NCBI RefSeq assembly: GCF_001269905.1
Contig: NZ_LHVK01000022.1
Span: 186,001-250,000 of the forward strand
Direction of reading: 5' to 3'
From: Pseudomonas corrugata
GTDB taxonomy: Bacteria > Pseudomonadota > Gammaproteobacteria > Pseudomonadales > Pseudomonadaceae
DNA: 64,000 nt
Both the position numbers and the translations under genes were made by a program. A model generated the notes under the pieces. That model ran no database searches. It was not told the origin of the DNA and saw only the letters and a program-made list of their open reading frames with translations. Below are positions 8,400 to 17,348 of this stretch, one piece after another (position 1 is the first letter of the stretch; the number at the start of each line of letters is the position of its first letter).

Positions 8400-10997
8400 T
8401 CATTTATCCGTTTTCTTCATGCCGATTCGCCGGCGCATATCGGCCGTGATGCTCTGGCGGGTTTTCTTCAGGTCGGCCCAAGGCTCGTGCCCCACTTCCG
8501 CAAGACGCTCATGAACGTTGTGTACATTCCACAGATTCGCCCCCTTGAGCTCCGCCACCTCATCCCGAAAGATGGGCACCGACACCGGCAGCCCCTCTCG
8601 GGTCCGGACGGCGTAGGCGCAGATGGTGGTGGCGCCCAAGCCATTGCGCAGGTAGTCGATGAAGATCCGCCCTACCCGATTCTTCGGCCCGGACACCGCA
8701 GAGAAACGATCCGGCAGCAGCTTTGCCATATGGCTGACAATGGCGTGGCTGAACCCCTTGACCTCGTCCCAGCCGAGTTTGCGCGTCAGCGGCACCACCA
8801 CATGGATGCCCTTGCCGCCACTGGTCTTGAGGAATGCCTTGAGGCCCAGTTCATCGAGCACCGACAAGGTCAGCTGGGTCGCTTCGACCATGCTCTTCCA
8901 AGGCAACGCCGGGTCCGGGTCGAGGTCGAGGACGAAGCGATCCGGCTTGTCCAGATCCACGGTGGTGGCATTCCAGGTGTGCAACTCCACCGTACTCATC
9001 TGCACCGCACCGATGAGGGCTTCGGCGTTGTTGATGATCATCACCGGCTGCCCGGTCAGTGCCTTGTCCAGGCTGGTAATCCCGGGGATCGCCAGGCGCT
9101 CGGGATTCTTCTGGAAAAACAGCTCGCCGGCGATCCCGTCCGGCGCCCGAACCAGTGCTACCGGACGCTCGTACAGTTCCGGCAGAATGAACTCGGCAAC
9201 GCCGGCGTAATATTCGGCCAGTTGCAGCTTGGTGGTACCGCTGGTGGCGTCGATGACCCGGTCAGGATGGGTGATCCGCACCTTGCCATCCATCGCCGGG
9301 ATTTGAGTGCCCTTGGTTTTCGTCGCGGATTTGACCGGTTTTTTGCCGGCTTGTGCAGGCTTGTCCAGCGTTTTCGGACGCTCCTGAGTAATTTCCCTGG
9401 CTGGTTTATCACTGCGTAAACCATGGAACACCGCGTGGCGCACCGAACCTTCCTTGGTCATCTCGGCATACGCCACTTCGGCCAGCAACGTCGGCTTGAG
9501 CCAGTGCACGCCCTTGGCTTCGTAGCCGGTGGGCGGATTCACCACGGCAGCTTGCTTCGTCTCCAGGGGCAGCAACTGCTGGTGGATGTTCTTGAGGGTG
9601 GTCTCGTTGAACCCGGTGCCGACCTTGCCGGCGTAGCGCAACTCGCCGCTGTCGGCGTCATGCAACCCCAGCAGCAATGCACCGAAAGCACTGCGCGCGC
9701 CTTTGGGGTCGCTGAAACCGACCACCACGAACTCCTGGCGATTCTTGCATTTGAGCTTGATCCAGTCGCTGCTGCGCCGGGACACATAGGCACTGCCCGC
9801 GCGCTTGCCGATCAGCCCTTCCATTTGCATCCGGCAAGCGCTGTTGAGCAACGCTTCGGGGGTTTCCTCGAAGGCATCGGAGAAACGCAACAACGGACTC
9901 TCACTGCCTTCCAGCACTGCAGCCAATGCAGCCCGGCGTTGCTCTACCGGTACTTTGCGCAAGTCCATGCCATTGAGATAAGGCAGGTCGAACAGGTAAT
10001 AAGCGATCTTGCCGCTGCTGCCGGCGTCGAAGGCGTTTTGCAGGGCCTGGAAATCCGGTACGCCCTGTTCGTTGACCACCACCATTTCTCCGTCGAGCCA
10101 GGCCGACTCAAGCCCGAGCCCGGCCAGGGCCTCGGCCTGGCTGGGCAACTTGTGGGTCCAGTCGTGGCCGTTGCGGGTAATCAGGCGAACGTCACCGTTC
10201 TCGATACGGGCCATGACCCGATAGCCGTCGAATTTGATTTCATAGAGCCATTCGCCGTCGGGGGCGCTTTCCACCAGGGTCGCCAGCTCCGGCTTGAGTG
10301 TCTCGGGAATCGGCACGGCCACCGCGCCGCTGAGGGTGGTTTTCGCGATTTTTTTCGATGACTTGGGCTTGGCGGCTTTGTCCGGCTGCTTCACCGCTTT
10401 GGCAGCAGCGGCTTTACCCCGGCGCTTGGGTGCGATGGTGCGATCGCTGAGCACGCTCTCCGGCTCGGCCTGCACTACGTCGTATTCACTCTCAGGACGA
10501 GCGGCTTCGTCCTGGTGTTTGATCAGGAACCACTGTTCCTGCTTGCCCGGCATGTGCGTACGCACCAGATTCCACAGGCCGGCCAGCTTCTCGCCTTGCA
10601 GCTCGAACTTGAGCCGGCCTTTCTCGTAGGCCTCATGGGGATCGCCCTGGGGAATCCACACGCCCCGATCCCAGACAATGACATCGCCGGCGCCATAATG
10701 ACCTTCCGGAATGCTGCCCTCGAATGTTGCGTAATCCAATGGGTGATCTTCGACATGCACGGCAAGGCGCTTGGACTTGGGGTCCAGGCTCGGTCCCTTG
10801 GGCACCGCCCAGCTCTTCAGTGCGCCGTCCAGTTCCAGGCGGAAGTCGTAATGCAGGCGTGAAGCATCGTGTTTCTGAATGCAGAACTGCAAGGCGTGGG
10901 CGGTTTTCTTCGATTTGCGCGTGCGCTTCGCCGCCGGCTCCGGGGTGGCGGCGAAATCACGCATACGGTTGTATTCATCAAGGTTCTTGCTGGTCAT
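8400..10997 (-). CDS. ligD: ATP-dependent DNA ligase D (phosphoesterase-ligase-polymerase)
   Basis: An 865-residue three-domain LigD for bacterial non-homologous end joining. The order is as in P. aeruginosa: 3'-phosphoesterase (about 35-190, with FCIQKHDASRLHYDFRLE), a lysine/alanine-rich linker (190-225), ATP-dependent ligase (about 230-540, with the adenylated Lys in EIKFDG at residues 253-258), and primase-polymerase (about 570-865, with the metal-binding DLDPD). All catalytic motifs look intact. Its ATGA start overlaps the stop of the carboxylate-amine ligase gene, so translation is coupled. No ku gene is in the window; LigD needs one elsewhere to work in end joining. Confidence 0.96.
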   Translation of the reverse strand: MTSKNLDEYNRMRDFAATPEPAAKRTRKSKKTAHALQFCIQKHDASRLHYDFRLELDGALKSWAVPKGPSLDPKSKRLAVHVEDHPLDYATFEGSIPEGHYGAGDVIVWDRGVWIPQGDPHEAYEKGRLKFELQGEKLAGLWNLVRTHMPGKQEQWFLIKHQDEAARPESEYDVVQAEPESVLSDRTIAPKRRGKAAAAKAVKQPDKAAKPKSSKKIAKTTLSGAVAVPIPETLKPELATLVESAPDGEWLYEIKFDGYRVMARIENGDVRLITRNGHDWTHKLPSQAEALAGLGLESAWLDGEMVVVNEQGVPDFQALQNAFDAGSSGKIAYYLFDLPYLNGMDLRKVPVEQRRAALAAVLEGSESPLLRFSDAFEETPEALLNSACRMQMEGLIGKRAGSAYVSRRSSDWIKLKCKNRQEFVVVGFSDPKGARSAFGALLLGLHDADSGELRYAGKVGTGFNETTLKNIHQQLLPLETKQAAVVNPPTGYEAKGVHWLKPTLLAEVAYAEMTKEGSVRHAVFHGLRSDKPAREITQERPKTLDKPAQAGKKPVKSATKTKGTQIPAMDGKVRITHPDRVIDATSGTTKLQLAEYYAGVAEFILPELYERPVALVRAPDGIAGELFFQKNPERLAIPGITSLDKALTGQPVMIINNAEALIGAVQMSTVELHTWNATTVDLDKPDRFVLDLDPDPALPWKSMVEATQLTLSVLDELGLKAFLKTSGGKGIHVVVPLTRKLGWDEVKGFSHAIVSHMAKLLPDRFSAVSGPKNRVGRIFIDYLRNGLGATTICAYAVRTREGLPVSVPIFRDEVAELKGANLWNVHNVHERLAEVGHEPWADLKKTRQSITADMRRRIGMKKTDK

Positions 10998-12157
10998 CGG
11001 CCACCTGCGACTTGCTGTAGCGCCGGACCGGCCACCGGCAGCCCGGCAGTTTCCGATACCAATTGATCCACGACCCGACCCAGGGCCTGCACAGGTGTAT
11101 CTCCCAGGAGCAAGCCTTGTTCGTAGAGGACCACTTGCCGGTCAGCACTGGTGCCTTCCTGCACGATGCGTCGCGCCTGCTTGAACACGTCGCAAACGCC
11201 CAGGGCGGCGGCCGTTTCACCAAAGGTTTGTTCGGCCAGGGTCAGCCATTCACCGATGAGCATGGGCTGCTCCTGCCCCTCGATGATGAACTCCGCGAGG
11301 ATCCCGTGGCGTTTGGCCCGCCAGCGGTTTTCCTTGAGGATCCACTGGGATGTCTGGCTGTAGCGCGCCCCGGGTTTGGGTTGGGCAATGGCGTGGGCCA
11401 CCATCAGCCGAAACAGCGAGACGAGACAGAGCACATCATCGATCCGGGGACAGGCATCGCAGATGCGCATTTCCAGGGTGGGGAAATGCGAGGAAGGCCG
11501 GATCACCCACCAGCAATCGCTGGCCTGGCGAATAGAACCGGTGCGCATGAGCAAGTCGACATACTCGGCAAACGCCGATTCGTCTTCGAAAAACTCAGGG
11601 ACACCCATGCGCGGCCACTCATCGCAGGCGACCTGGCGGTAGCTGTTAAACCCGGTATACGCGCCATTCCAGAACGGTGACGAAGCACTCAGCGCTAGAA
11701 ACATCGGCAGCCAGGGCAGAACCTCGTTCATCACCCGTACCCGGTCCCGGTCGGCCGGGACCTCCACGTGCACATGCAAGCCCGACAGCACGCTGCGTCG
11801 GGCCACTCGCTGGTAATCATCGAACAGTTGCTGGAAGTGCAGTTCATCGGTGGGCTGTAATCCCTGGGCAGCCATGGGATGAGAGCCGGCGCTGAGCAAC
11901 CCCAATCCATGGGGCGCCAAGCGCCGCGTCAGCCCTGCGCGCACTTTGGTCAAGTAATCGGCGGCCTCGGGCAGGCTGCGAAAGATGGGTGACGCCACCT
12001 CGACCTGGCTCTGGAACATTTCATGGGCGAAATGCTTGCCCAGCTCGATCCGGCATTCGGCCACCACCGCTTCAGACGTTTGGCCGGGCATGCAGCGGGT
12101 TTGCAGATCGGTGATGAAATATTCCTCTTCAATGCCGAACTTCAGACGCCTGTTCAT
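10994..12157 (-). CDS. ybdK: YbdK-type carboxylate-amine ligase (GCS2 family)
   Basis: A 387-residue ATP-dependent ligase of the glutamate-cysteine ligase type 2 family. The N-terminal FGIEEEYFITD carries the metal-binding Glu residues, and GLHVHVEVPADRDRV and RPSSHFPTLEMRICDACPRIDD are family blocks. It would join a carboxylate to an amine; E. coli YbdK has weak gamma-glutamylcysteine synthetase activity. The start overlaps the methyltransferase gene by 29 bases and the stop overlaps ligD by 4, which ties it into a four-gene operon. The substrate is unknown; a product made with the neighbouring diiron enzyme and methyltransferase is possible. Confidence 0.9.
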   Translation of the reverse strand: MNRRLKFGIEEEYFITDLQTRCMPGQTSEAVVAECRIELGKHFAHEMFQSQVEVASPIFRSLPEAADYLTKVRAGLTRRLAPHGLGLLSAGSHPMAAQGLQPTDELHFQQLFDDYQRVARRSVLSGLHVHVEVPADRDRVRVMNEVLPWLPMFLALSASSPFWNGAYTGFNSYRQVACDEWPRMGVPEFFEDESAFAEYVDLLMRTGSIRQASDCWWVIRPSSHFPTLEMRICDACPRIDDVLCLVSLFRLMVAHAIAQPKPGARYSQTSQWILKENRWRAKRHGILAEFIIEGQEQPMLIGEWLTLAEQTFGETAAALGVCDVFKQARRIVQEGTSADRQVVLYEQGLLLGDTPVQALGRVVDQLVSETAGLPVAGPALQQVAGGR

Positions 12158-13130
12158 CGATAATCCCTCCGATTCCCGCGCCGATGCGGGTTACCACCAA
12201 CGCCACCACGGCGATCCTTTCCACGTCCCGATAACCCGGTGTCAGCAATTCTTCACCAAACACGTCCGGGTCCAGTTCCTTGTAGGTCCAGCCAAAATCC
12301 GGCGAATCGCGCCAAGCTCCCAACGCCTCCAGGAACGGATCGCGACCTTCGACCATCGCGACACCGGTGTAGAGCACCAGGGAGCCGCCTGGCATGAGCC
12401 GGGGCAACGCCTGCTCGACGATGCGCAACGACAGTCCGGCGCCGAGGGTTCCACCACCGTCGCGATAGGCGCGCTCCGCCGGATCGGCCATATACGGAGG
12501 GTTGGCGACGATCAGGTCGAACTGGCCGTCCACGTTCTGCAGCAGGTCGCTATGCGCGATCTCTAGGTTACCCACCTCGGCCAACGCGGCGTTGACTGCG
12601 CTCAGGCGCAGGGCCAGCGGGTTGATGTCCAGGGCGAGCACCTGGGCCTCGCGACGGGCCCGGGCAATTACGATCGCGCCGACACCGGCGCCACAGCCGA
12701 TGTCCACGGCTCGATGCACTGCCGTGAAATTCTGTTGCAGATGAGTATGGATCAGTTGTGCGAAGCGGTAGCTGTCCGGGCCAAAAAACACCGCGTCGCT
12801 GGACTCGGTAGGGAATGCCGAATGGGCAAACAGCAGCCCATCCAGGCTCGACCAGCGTACCCGGCTGCGAAGCAGACCTTCGCGCTCTTCCAGCACCTCG
12901 GCTTCCTGCAATTGACGCTGCTCATCGGCCGAAATCAGCCCCGGCGCAAATGGCCGCGACCAGCCGAACACGTCACGCAACGTCTTGGAATGTTCGTTTC
13001 CGGGGCGCTGGTTGACCCGCTTGTGGGTCAACGGCGTTGGCGTGATGAAGCGATAACCGTCGGCTTGCAGGCGACGGCCCAGCTGTAACAGCGCCAGGTC
13101 GGGTTCGGACAGGCGTTCTTCCTGATTCAT
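12129..13130 (-). CDS. Class I SAM-dependent methyltransferase (HemK/RsmC-like)
   Basis: A 333-residue Rossmann-fold methyltransferase. The glycine motif VDIGCGAGVGAIVIARA (about residue 142), the acidic LALDIN, and the catalytic NPPY motif (FDLIVANPPYMADP, about residue 210) are present. NPPY methylates amide, amino or nucleobase nitrogen, as in HemK/PrmC, RsmC and TrmN6. The first 130 residues form a separate domain without a recognised fold. It starts 9 bases after the diiron enzyme stop codon and overlaps the ybdK-like gene, so it is the second gene of the operon. The target cannot be told. Confidence 0.88.
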   Translation of the reverse strand: MNQEERLSEPDLALLQLGRRLQADGYRFITPTPLTHKRVNQRPGNEHSKTLRDVFGWSRPFAPGLISADEQRQLQEAEVLEEREGLLRSRVRWSSLDGLLFAHSAFPTESSDAVFFGPDSYRFAQLIHTHLQQNFTAVHRAVDIGCGAGVGAIVIARARREAQVLALDINPLALRLSAVNAALAEVGNLEIAHSDLLQNVDGQFDLIVANPPYMADPAERAYRDGGGTLGAGLSLRIVEQALPRLMPGGSLVLYTGVAMVEGRDPFLEALGAWRDSPDFGWTYKELDPDVFGEELLTPGYRDVERIAVVALVVTRIGAGIGGIIDEQASEVRH

Positions 13131-13139
13131 GCAGGGCTC

Positions 13140-14534
13140 CTAGCGAAGTACGGATTTGAGTTCGATGAACCGGCGGGTCGCCAGCAATCCGGCCGGATGG
13201 CTGTGGCAACGGGGCGAAAGCCAGGGCATCAATGTCTGCATCTGCTGGGCGGGCGTTTGGCCACGTAGCGCCTGCTGCAGACTTTGCACATCGGGATCTT
13301 CCGCCGGCGTTGGCAGCGCGCTGGCGGCGCCGTGGTTGCGCCGGGGCGCCGCACGAGGGCCTTCGTCCAGCCAGTCGCCAGCGATCCAATCATGCAAGAG
13401 CTGTTTTTCGTAAGGGCTGAACACCCCGAACATCGCCGCGCCGGGACCTTCGATCAGGGTCCAGAACCGGCTGTTCTGCGGGTCCTCATGGCGCTTGATC
13501 CAGCCTTTGCCCTGCAGCGCATCGAGGAAGCCTTCCAACTGTCCCGGCATCGCCAGCCACTGGTTGACGGTCTTGCCCTCGAATTTGCAGTAATCGGAGT
13601 GCATATGCTGGCCGAACGGGCGTTTGCGTTCGAGCATGTCCAATACTTCGCGATACAGGTCGAACGACTCGATGATCGTCCGGCTGCCTCGCCCGAGGTC
13701 ATTGAGGCGATAACCCAGGGTCACCCGGCGCCAGAAGGCGTCGCGATCGGCTTCCATCGGCATCAGTTGCAACAGCGATTGCACGGCTTTGTGAGCGTGG
13801 CCGGTACTGGCGTTATCGATGGTCACGTGGAGGGTGAAGTAATACGGGTCAATGTCCAGTTCGCTCAGCTCATAGGCGCTGATCAACAGGTGCAAGGGCA
13901 GTTGCTCGTAACCCAGGTTGTAGCCGATGACCTCGGGCAGGTATTCATCACCGGCATATCCCAGGGCCAACTGCACCGCGCCTTGCAGGTAGTGGTCATC
14001 GTCGATGTCCGGAGCATCCGCCAAACCATGTTCGGCGAGCAGCTTGCGGTAGATCACAACATGGTTCTGCGCCGGAACGCCGTCGCCCAACTCTTCCAGG
14101 TAGGTGCACAGCAGTCCTTCGAAGCGGTGGTCGTGCCAGTGTTCAAGCACGCCATACAACCAGGCTCCGTCTACCAGCTTGGTCGGTGCGACGGCCTGGA
14201 GGAAGTACAACGCGTGGGCCTTGTTGGAAAAAAACTCCCGTGCGCCTCCGTTTTTGCGCCGTTCCAGGTAATCACCATATTGCCGGGCCACACCGGCGCT
14301 GTGTTGCTCGACCCAGGCTTGCAGAGCCATGGGGTCGTCGGGCATCTCCTGCGCCAGCGTGGCTGCTTTATCCAGGCATGACTGGACAAAAGCTTGGGCC
14401 ACAGCCTGCCGGTCGGCATCGTCCGGGCCCTGGAGCAGCCGCTCGTAGCATTGGCGCACGTTGCCGGCAGCGGTGAACGGATCTGTAAACGGTCGCACGG
14501 TGGCGGGCCGGTGAAGGGTGGTCAGCGCAGTCAT
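13140..14534 (-). CDS. Iron-containing redox enzyme (heme-oxygenase-like diiron oxidase family)
   Basis: A 464-residue protein I place in the iron-containing redox enzyme (heme-oxygenase-like, HDO) family: an all-helical fold with Glu/His/Asp metal ligands. Candidate ligands are in LEHWHDHRFEGLLCTYLEELGDG and TLHVTIDNASTGHAHKAV, the latter being the typical D..xxGH helix. Characterised HDO members oxidise small molecules, often cleaving C-C or N-C bonds. It is the first gene of the four-gene operon ending in ligD. The last 90 residues look low-complexity and proline-rich. The substrate is unknown. Confidence 0.8.
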   Translation of the reverse strand: MTALTTLHRPATVRPFTDPFTAAGNVRQCYERLLQGPDDADRQAVAQAFVQSCLDKAATLAQEMPDDPMALQAWVEQHSAGVARQYGDYLERRKNGGAREFFSNKAHALYFLQAVAPTKLVDGAWLYGVLEHWHDHRFEGLLCTYLEELGDGVPAQNHVVIYRKLLAEHGLADAPDIDDDHYLQGAVQLALGYAGDEYLPEVIGYNLGYEQLPLHLLISAYELSELDIDPYYFTLHVTIDNASTGHAHKAVQSLLQLMPMEADRDAFWRRVTLGYRLNDLGRGSRTIIESFDLYREVLDMLERKRPFGQHMHSDYCKFEGKTVNQWLAMPGQLEGFLDALQGKGWIKRHEDPQNSRFWTLIEGPGAAMFGVFSPYEKQLLHDWIAGDWLDEGPRAAPRRNHGAASALPTPAEDPDVQSLQQALRGQTPAQQMQTLMPWLSPRCHSHPAGLLATRRFIELKSVLR

Positions 14535-14719
14535 AAGGGCCTCATGGGTGCTTGGCAGGACGCTGAATCAGCACGTCTCTTCCAGTGCAGAGCCTTGAGC
14601 GGAGCGAAAAATTCCCTCGGATTGAAATGCAGCCGGATAAACGGGGCGTGCTGTTGTAAGGGGAACCCTGGCTTTGTTCGAGCTCTCGAATGGAAGAGCC
14701 GAAGGTAAGTGCCAACCCT

Positions 14720-14866
14720 TGTGGCGAGGGGATTTATCCCCGCTGGGCTGCGAAGCAGTCCTAAAACCTGCCACTGCGGTGTACCAGACAGATTGAGTTG
14801 ACTGTTCTAGGGCCGCTTCGCAGCCCAGCGGGGCGGTGCGACGTTTCGATAAATCCCCTCGCCACA
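14720..14866. repeat. REP doublet with interrupted arm
   Basis: The left arm begins TTGTGGCGAGGGGATTTATC and continues into CGCTGGGCTGCGAAGC (14741-14756). The right arm has the complement GCTTCGCAGCCCAGCG (14815-14830), but about 16 extra bases (GGCGGTGCGACGTTTC) separate it from ATAAATCCCCTCGCCACA. It fills most of the 366-base gap between the operon at 14534 and the antiporter at 14901; I see nothing else there. Confidence 0.85.
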
Positions 14867-14900
14867 GGGTTCTGGTTTATCCCGCCATCAAGGAGCACCA

Positions 14901-16238
14901 ATGATTTTCACAGCGTGGGTTGCGGTGCTCGGTACCGTATTGCTGACCCTGGCCCTGACTTCTTCATACCTGCGCTGGATGCCGGTGACCACCTCGGCGA
15001 TATGCCTGGCGCTGGGCGTCGCCATCGGTCCGGCGGGGGTGGAGTTGTTGCAGTTGGACATCCATGACTCCACAACGTGGATGGAACACCTCACTGAAAT
15101 AGCCGTGGTGTTTTCGCTATTCGTCAGCGGTCTCAAGTTGCGCCTGCCCTTCAAAGACCGTACCTGGCGCGTAGCCTATGGGTTGGCCGGACCGGTGATG
15201 ATCCTGAGCATCGCCGGTCTGTGCCTGACGCTGCATTATCTGTTCGGCCTCGGCTGGGGCGTGTCACTGCTGATCGGCGCGATGCTGGCGCCGACCGACC
15301 CGGTGCTGGCGGCGCTGGTGCAGGTCAACGATGCCCGGGACGACGATCGGGTGCGTTTCGGGTTGTCCGGTGAGGCCGGGTTGAACGATGGTACAGCGTT
15401 TCCGTTCGTGATCCTTGGTCTGCTGATGCTGCGCGACGGCAACGACGGTTTCCTCGCCGAGTGGGCCTTGCGCGATGTGCTATGGGCCGTACCGGCAGGC
15501 TTGTTGATCGGTTACATGATGGGCCGTGGCATCGGTCGCATGACCTTGTCGATGCGTATCAGGAATGCCGACAGCACCCTCTCGCCCAATGATTATCTGG
15601 CCCTGGCGTTGATTGCGTTGGCCTACGTCGCCGCCGAATCGGTCCAGGGCTACGGCTTTCTCTCGGTGTTCGCCGCCGGGTTGGGGTTGCGCCAGGCCGA
15701 AGTGGCTTCCACCGCCGAGGACTCGCCGCCAGCCGAACACCTGGTGCAACCGGTGGTAGGACACGAAACAGTCGCTCCTCGGCAAGCCGTGCTGGGGGAC
15801 ACCGAATCCCTGGAAGACAGCCAGGTGGCCGCCGGTGTGATGATGGGCGACATGCTCGCGTTTGGCAGCCTCGTGGAGCGCGCCATGGAGGTGTTCCTGG
15901 TGACGCTGCTCGGGATAGTGCTGGTTAATCACTGGGACTGGCGGGCCCTGGCCATCGGCGCGCTGCTGTTCGCCGTCATTCGTCCATTGTGTGTGCTGGC
16001 AATGCCTTGGGGCCGTTTGATGGACCGCTCGCAACGATTGCTGATCGGGTGGTTCGGCATACGTGGCATCGGCAGTCTGTTCTACCTGTTCTATGCCTTG
16101 AACCATCACTTGCCACCCGAGGTGGCGAATCTGTGTATCAACCTCACGCTCTCGGTGGTGGCCCTGAGTATCCTGGTCCACGGTTTGAGCACCCAGCCGA
16201 CCCTGGCGTGGTATGAACGCCACAAGCGTTCAGGCTAG
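14901..16238 (+). CDS. NhaP/CPA1-type sodium(potassium):proton antiporter
   Basis: A 445-residue inner-membrane antiporter with about 12 membrane segments. The CPA1 ion-binding region is visible as IGAMLAPTDPVLAALVQV (around residues 128-145) with GEAGLNDGTAFPFVILG (about 160-176), where the ND pair matches the essential Asn-Asp site. A cytosolic loop (about 268-310) rich in Glu, Gln and Pro interrupts the helices before the last four or five segments (MEVFLVTLLGIVLVNHW onward). AAGGAG lies 6 bases upstream. It likely exchanges Na+ or K+ for H+ for pH and salt balance. Convergent with the next gene, with 10 bases between stops. Confidence 0.9.
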   Translation: MIFTAWVAVLGTVLLTLALTSSYLRWMPVTTSAICLALGVAIGPAGVELLQLDIHDSTTWMEHLTEIAVVFSLFVSGLKLRLPFKDRTWRVAYGLAGPVMILSIAGLCLTLHYLFGLGWGVSLLIGAMLAPTDPVLAALVQVNDARDDDRVRFGLSGEAGLNDGTAFPFVILGLLMLRDGNDGFLAEWALRDVLWAVPAGLLIGYMMGRGIGRMTLSMRIRNADSTLSPNDYLALALIALAYVAAESVQGYGFLSVFAAGLGLRQAEVASTAEDSPPAEHLVQPVVGHETVAPRQAVLGDTESLEDSQVAAGVMMGDMLAFGSLVERAMEVFLVTLLGIVLVNHWDWRALAIGALLFAVIRPLCVLAMPWGRLMDRSQRLLIGWFGIRGIGSLFYLFYALNHHLPPEVANLCINLTLSVVALSILVHGLSTQPTLAWYERHKRSG

Positions 16239-16248
16239 ACCAGTGACC

Positions 16249-16785
16249 TCAAGCCCCGGGGTCGCTCACCTGGATGTAGACCGAATACATCCCCAGCAGT
16301 ACCCAGAACGCGGCGAAGATCCACGGCGTACGCACCGAAAACAACAGGGATTTGCGGTACCCCTTGTGGGTCGATTCCCGCTCGCTGAACAGCGGCGACT
16401 CGTCATAGACCAGGCCCATCATCGGTTCGGAGCGCAACAGCTCACTTTGTTTGAAATGCCAATGATCGATGATCTCGTAGGCGGCACGAATACCCGGCCA
16501 GGCGTTGAGGGAGCTAAGGAAGCCCAGCAAGGCCAGGAACGGCGGCACGATCAAGGTAAACAGCTTGCCCCATTCCGGGTTCAGGTTTGCCATGCAGGAG
16601 GCGAAGGCGATCACCAGGAACGACTGGGCGGCAAGATACGCATCGGTACGATTGGCCAGGATACTGGTTTCGTACTGGATCTCCCGACGATAGAAATCCA
16701 GTCGTTCCTTGGGGGAGCCGAACAGTTTGGCCTGGTGTTCCGTCAGCGCTTCTTCCTGGGTCTGGCTGGTCAGGATTCGGGGCAT
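16249..16785 (-). CDS. Hypothetical membrane protein, three transmembrane segments
   Basis: A 178-residue protein I do not recognise with confidence. It has a charged N-terminal helix (residues 1-45, QEEALTEHQAKLFGSPKERLDFYRRE), two close hydrophobic segments (about 50-70 and 72-95), a soluble linker and a last segment (about 150-172, WIFAAFWVLLGMYSVYIQV). The layout resembles RipA-type octameric membrane proteins, but that is only a similarity of plan. The end is 10 bases from the convergent antiporter stop. Nothing in the context gives a role. Confidence 0.65.
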   Translation of the reverse strand: MPRILTSQTQEEALTEHQAKLFGSPKERLDFYRREIQYETSILANRTDAYLAAQSFLVIAFASCMANLNPEWGKLFTLIVPPFLALLGFLSSLNAWPGIRAAYEIIDHWHFKQSELLRSEPMMGLVYDESPLFSERESTHKGYRKSLLFSVRTPWIFAAFWVLLGMYSVYIQVSDPGA

Positions 16786-16929
16786 TGCGTGGGCTATCCC
16801 TCGGTAATGATTCGAACCTGTTAGAGGACCGCGCCAACAGGCAAGTTCAAGTCGATGGACCGCAGGTTCAACGAAACGTCGTCCCGCCGCCAGGGTCTTT
16901 AGATCATCGATGGCGTTGAGGAAAATTGG

Positions 16930-17160
16930 GTGGATTATCTTGCATGGGTGCAGTGGCCGGCGATGGTGGTGACGGTGCTCGCCGCCTGGCTGATCGGATC
17001 ACGCCAGCCACGGCGGCGGCTAATGGGCTTCAGTTGCTTCATTGCAAGCAACATTCTGTGGGTTGTCTGGGGGCTGCATTCGGATGCGTATGCGCTGATT
17101 GTGTTGCAGTTCTGCTTGTGTGCCATGAATCTGCGGGGGTTCAGCAAAAATGCCCGATAG
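16930..17160 (+). CDS. Small membrane protein of unknown function
   Basis: A 76-residue protein with a GTG start preceded by GAGGAAAA. Three hydrophobic stretches can be seen (about 7-22, 33-48 and 52-66), with RQPRRR between the first two. Similar short proteins are common in Pseudomonas but have no assigned role that I know. The strong ribosome site and regular codon use make it a credible gene. A REP element starts 33 bases after the stop. Confidence 0.65.
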   Translation: MDYLAWVQWPAMVVTVLAAWLIGSRQPRRRLMGFSCFIASNILWVVWGLHSDAYALIVLQFCLCAMNLRGFSKNAR

Positions 17161-17193
17161 CCAGGGAACGCAAGCTTCTGTGACAAGGGTATC

Positions 17194-17281
17194 TGTGGGA
17201 GCAAGGCTTGCCCGCGATGAAGCTGATGCGGTCTTCTCAGAAACCGCAGTGTATGTATCGCGGGCAAGCCTTGCTCCCACA
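17194..17281. repeat. REP doublet (GTGGGAGCAAGGCTTGCCCGCGAT type)
   Basis: Left arm TGTGGGAGCAAGGCTTGCCC at 17194 and right arm ending GGGCAAGCCTTGCTCCCACA at 17281, separated by about 40 bases. It lies between convergent genes. Confidence 0.85.
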
Positions 17282-17325
17282 GGTTCTCCTGCCACAGGTT
17301 CTCCTGCTACAGGTTCTCCTGCTGC
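17281..17325. repeat. Three tandem 15-bp repeats
   Basis: AGGTTCTCCTGCCAC, AGGTTCTCCTGCTAC and AGGTTCTCCTGCTGC follow each other directly at 17281, 17296 and 17311. They adjoin the REP right arm and look like slippage products grown from its edge. Confidence 0.85.
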
Positions 17326-17348
17326 TGGGGATCATCAACAGGCCATGG

